From JAFGPL01 sp963781805 (GTDB lineage: Bacteria > Bacteroidota > Bacteroidia > Bacteroidales > UBA10428): a stretch of 64,000 nucleotides of DNA. The DNA lies in contig CAWAHF010000004.1 in the NCBI GenBank assembly GCA_963781805.1, positions 1,922,001-1,986,000 on the forward strand, given 5' to 3'. The notes under the pieces were generated by a model, which was given only the letters and a program-made list of their open reading frames with translations, was not told the origin of the DNA and made no database searches. The translations under genes and the position numbers were made by a program. This document shows, one piece after another, positions 62,215 through 64,000 of this stretch. Position 1 is the stretch's first letter. Each line of letters begins with the position of its first letter.

Positions 62215-62809
62215 TTTTACTACGTATTTCGAAAAAGTTGCCGAAACTCTGAAAAAAGTTGATCAGGAAGCCCTGGATAAACTGGTTGAGATAATATTTG
62301 AATGCCGCGACAGAGGAAATTCCGTTTACATTTTCGGGAACGGTGGAAGTGCAGCAACCGCCTCGCATATTGCCGGCGATTTTTTAAAGGGTATCTCCTA
62401 CCAGCTGGAAAAAAGATTTAAAGTAATCTGCCTGAGTGATAATATCCCCGGCACATCTGCCATATCAAATGATTTGTCATATGATGAAGTATTTATTGAA
62501 CCGTTGAAAACTTATCTGTCAAAAAATGATGTGGTTATCGGTATCTCTGGCAGCGGTAACTCATTAAATGTTGTAAAAGCATTGGAATATGCCAAAACTT
62601 CAGGGGCAACCACTGTGGCTTTATGTGGTTTCAACGGCGGTAAAATAAAAGAGATTTCCGATCACGCCATTCATGTTCCTATAAACGATATGGAAATTAC
62701 CGAAGATATTCACCTGATAATATTCCATGCGGTTAAGCAGAAAATTATTCACAAACTAAAAGGAGAAAATTATTCCATGGGCTTTAAATATGATCAGCGT
62801 GTGAAATAG
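62201..62809 (+). CDS. gmhA: Sedoheptulose-7-phosphate isomerase, GmhA-like (SIS family)
   Basis: A 202-residue SIS isomerase begun at ATG 62201, with a 14-bp overlap with the hddA stop. The longer frame would add residues not seen in GmhA. It makes D-glycero-D-manno-heptose 7-phosphate from sedoheptulose 7-phosphate. Motifs: IFGNGGSAATASHIAGDFLK for the phosphate loop, CLSDNIPGTSAISNDLSYDE, and VIGISGSGNSLNVVKALEYA. It is the last gene of the heptose operon; all four pathway activities are encoded in three genes. Confidence 0.92.
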   Translation: MKNSDFTTYFEKVAETLKKVDQEALDKLVEIIFECRDRGNSVYIFGNGGSAATASHIAGDFLKGISYQLEKRFKVICLSDNIPGTSAISNDLSYDEVFIEPLKTYLSKNDVVIGISGSGNSLNVVKALEYAKTSGATTVALCGFNGGKIKEISDHAIHVPINDMEITEDIHLIIFHAVKQKIIHKLKGENYSMGFKYDQRVK

Positions 62810-62906
62810 CCTTATAGAACTTTATTCATTATATTGCCTGAATCTTAAATGATTATAATCAAAGATTTATTTTGAACTTAAACTATACTGGATTTTATTA
62901 AAAAAA

Positions 62907-62969
62907 GTACCGCCAAGACCAAAGATTAGGTTTGTTAAAAATCCTTCCTAAATTTGGTCTTTACGGTAC
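62907..62969 (-). terminator. Long terminator hairpin after the GerW gene
   Basis: GTACCG-CC-AAGACCAAA (62907-62923) pairs with TTTGGTCTT-TA-CGGTAC (62953-62969), leaving a 29-nt loop with a smaller stem (TTAGG/CCTAA). Read leftward it is followed by a T-rich tract (complement of AAAAAA at 62901-62906). It lies 39 bp after the GerW-family stop and also separates it from convergent gmhA. Confidence 0.75.
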
Positions 62970-63008
62970 AAAAATTCTATTTAAAATCAAAAGGATATAA
63001 GCAACTTT

Positions 63009-63398
63009 TTATGCTTTGGCTTTCTTTTCTTCTTTTTCTTCTTTCTTTTGTTTCATGTCCATCATTTTCTCGATTAAATCGGGAGCTTTTTCCAACAGGG
63101 TTTGCAATCCCTTTTTGTTGTCGGACGGAAGAAAGGAAATATCATCTCCCTTAGTTACAAGAAAACCAACGGGTGTTACCCCAATTCCGCCTCCTGCCCC
63201 CAAGCCTGTTCCTTTGCCATGATGCCTTTGGTCGTCACCTTCGCCGGTGCCACCACCAAACCCAAGACCAACTTTAATAACCGGTCTGCAGGTAAATTCA
63301 CCTATTTTGAATTCTTCGCCCAGAACTGTATCTGTTGAAGCCATTCCTTTTAAATTTTCGGATAATTTATCCAGTAATTGATCAAAATTTGTTTCCAT
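63009..63398 (-). CDS. GerW/YtfJ family protein
   Basis: A 129-residue protein matching the GerW/YtfJ (Spore_YtfJ) family. It has a conserved central glycine-rich part KVGLGFGGGTGEGDDQ and GAGGGIGVTPVGFLVTKGD, and ends with a highly charged Lys/Glu tail. In Firmicutes, YtfJ acts in spore germination; non-sporulating bacteria also have the family, with unknown role. It lies 11 bp downstream of a DUF2953-like membrane gene, the same pairing as ytfI-ytfJ. A terminator-like hairpin follows. Confidence 0.85.
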   Translation of the reverse strand: METNFDQLLDKLSENLKGMASTDTVLGEEFKIGEFTCRPVIKVGLGFGGGTGEGDDQRHHGKGTGLGAGGGIGVTPVGFLVTKGDDISFLPSDNKKGLQTLLEKAPDLIEKMMDMKQKKEEKEEKKAKA

Positions 63399-63409
63399 GA
63401 TTTCTAATT

Positions 63410-63937
63410 TTATTTGTTAAACATATAATATTTCATTGATATAAATAATAATCTGAATACACTGGTTTGAACCAGTAAATGAAACTCATTGCGGTCATAA
63501 AAATTGACTGAAATCGATATCCTGTCGCTATTAAGGCTTGAGACAATTGGTATAAGCTGCGCATTCAAAGGATAATCTCCCGTATCTAATCTCCACACGA
63601 GTTTTTTAATCCTGAAAGTGGATAATATTTTAATCATGAATCGCAGGTAGAATTGAACAGATTTTTTACTTCTTTTTGCTTTGCTTATCCGTCGTTCCTG
63701 TACTTCATGATCTTTTCCTGACATTCTTTTAAAAAAATCAACTTTGAATCTCAGAAAAAAAATTGAAAATTGAATTTTCCAGCTGTCTTTACGCTTCATT
63801 ATCCTGAAACCAACTATTCCAGGAATACCTGCATAATATTTGTTAGCAAAAGTATCTGCCAGAATTGAAATGGGAAAAAACAACAGATATAGCAGAAAAA
63901 TCAGAAAAACAATTAATATGATTAAACCTGTACTCAT
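63410..63937 (-). CDS. DUF2953-like membrane protein
   Basis: A 175-residue protein begun at ATG 63935-63937 (MSTGLIILIVFLIF), with one N-terminal transmembrane helix and a mainly beta C-terminal part (RLDTGDYPLNAQLIPIVSSL, SVNFYDRNEFHLLVQTSV). Length, topology and pairing with a GerW-family gene suggest the DUF2953 (YtfI-like) family, whose function is unknown. The alternative TTG at 63964 would add only nine residues. The last 60 bases of the window hold nothing else recognisable. Confidence 0.7.
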   Translation of the reverse strand: MSTGLIILIVFLIFLLYLLFFPISILADTFANKYYAGIPGIVGFRIMKRKDSWKIQFSIFFLRFKVDFFKRMSGKDHEVQERRISKAKRSKKSVQFYLRFMIKILSTFRIKKLVWRLDTGDYPLNAQLIPIVSSLNSDRISISVNFYDRNEFHLLVQTSVFRLLFISMKYYMFNK

Positions 63938-64000
63938 CGTTTTGCAATCAAAAATCTGAGACAAATATATGTTGTATAAGAGGAGATGTGAAAGAGGTTT

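Overview
The window is chromosomal DNA from a member of the Bacteroidota, most probably the order Bacteroidales or a close relative. This rests on family content: DUF4290 beside murA, DUF6089-type barrels beside uppS and bamA, tandem OmpH/Skp chaperones, a C-terminal type IX secretion sorting domain, an OMP_b-brl_3 TonB-dependent receptor, DUF4199 and DUF5777 proteins, a Nudix-type AraR regulator, and a two-subunit 2-oxoacid:ferredoxin oxidoreductase. The DNA is AT-rich. Most genes lack a strong Shine-Dalgarno sequence, and a few TAnnTTTG -7 boxes of the Bacteroidota type are visible. No tRNA, rRNA, CRISPR array, plasmid or prophage module was seen.

Layout. 1-4 kb: the 5' part of murA, DUF4290, a membrane metal-dependent hydrolase, an NADP-dependent oxidoreductase and a RAYT-type transposase inside mirror-image palindromes. 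4-9 kb: a dead 5-formyltetrahydrofolate cyclo-ligase gene, a NatAB-like ABC exporter, a metzincin-like secreted protease and a lipoprotein. 9-13 kb: the SRP RNA, a DUF4199 protein, two family 2 glycosyltransferases and an esterase. 13-18 kb: two divergent GH43-like enzymes, a 5'-truncated type IX-secreted repeat protein and a metallophosphoesterase. 18-25 kb: a thymidylate-synthase-fold protein, DegP, and an operon of heme-binding lipoproteins with DUF5777, YceI and OB-fold proteins. 25-33 kb: two sodium:solute symporters, a small membrane protein, AraR, AraD and AraB, which form an L-arabinose locus without the isomerase gene. 33-40 kb: a TonB receptor divergent from a LytS/LytTR two-component pair, an SDR dehydrogenase, PPK2 and a small protein.

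40-54 kb is mostly housekeeping: KorAB, a gamma-carbonic anhydrase, and a leftward envelope run (murI, two ompH, bamA, uppS, two small barrel genes, nadK, CBS protein) facing pdxJ and a hydrolase. 54-64 kb holds an exonuclease, ManA, EngB, a secreted protein, a Nudix hydrolase, a palindromic MITE-like element beside a transposase remnant, a three-gene heptose-nucleotide pathway, and a GerW-DUF2953 pair at the right edge.

The most unusual items are the three-domain heptose enzyme (nucleotidyltransferase, GmhB phosphatase and an unexplained P-loop kinase), the lipoprotein with two CX4CH and one CXXCH motif, the thymidylate-synthase relative that lacks the usual PPCH motif, and two loci where transposase genes or remnants sit against palindromic repeats. 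Several gene remnants (folate cyclo-ligase, aminotransferase, transposase, truncated adhesin-like protein) show continuing decay between intact genes.
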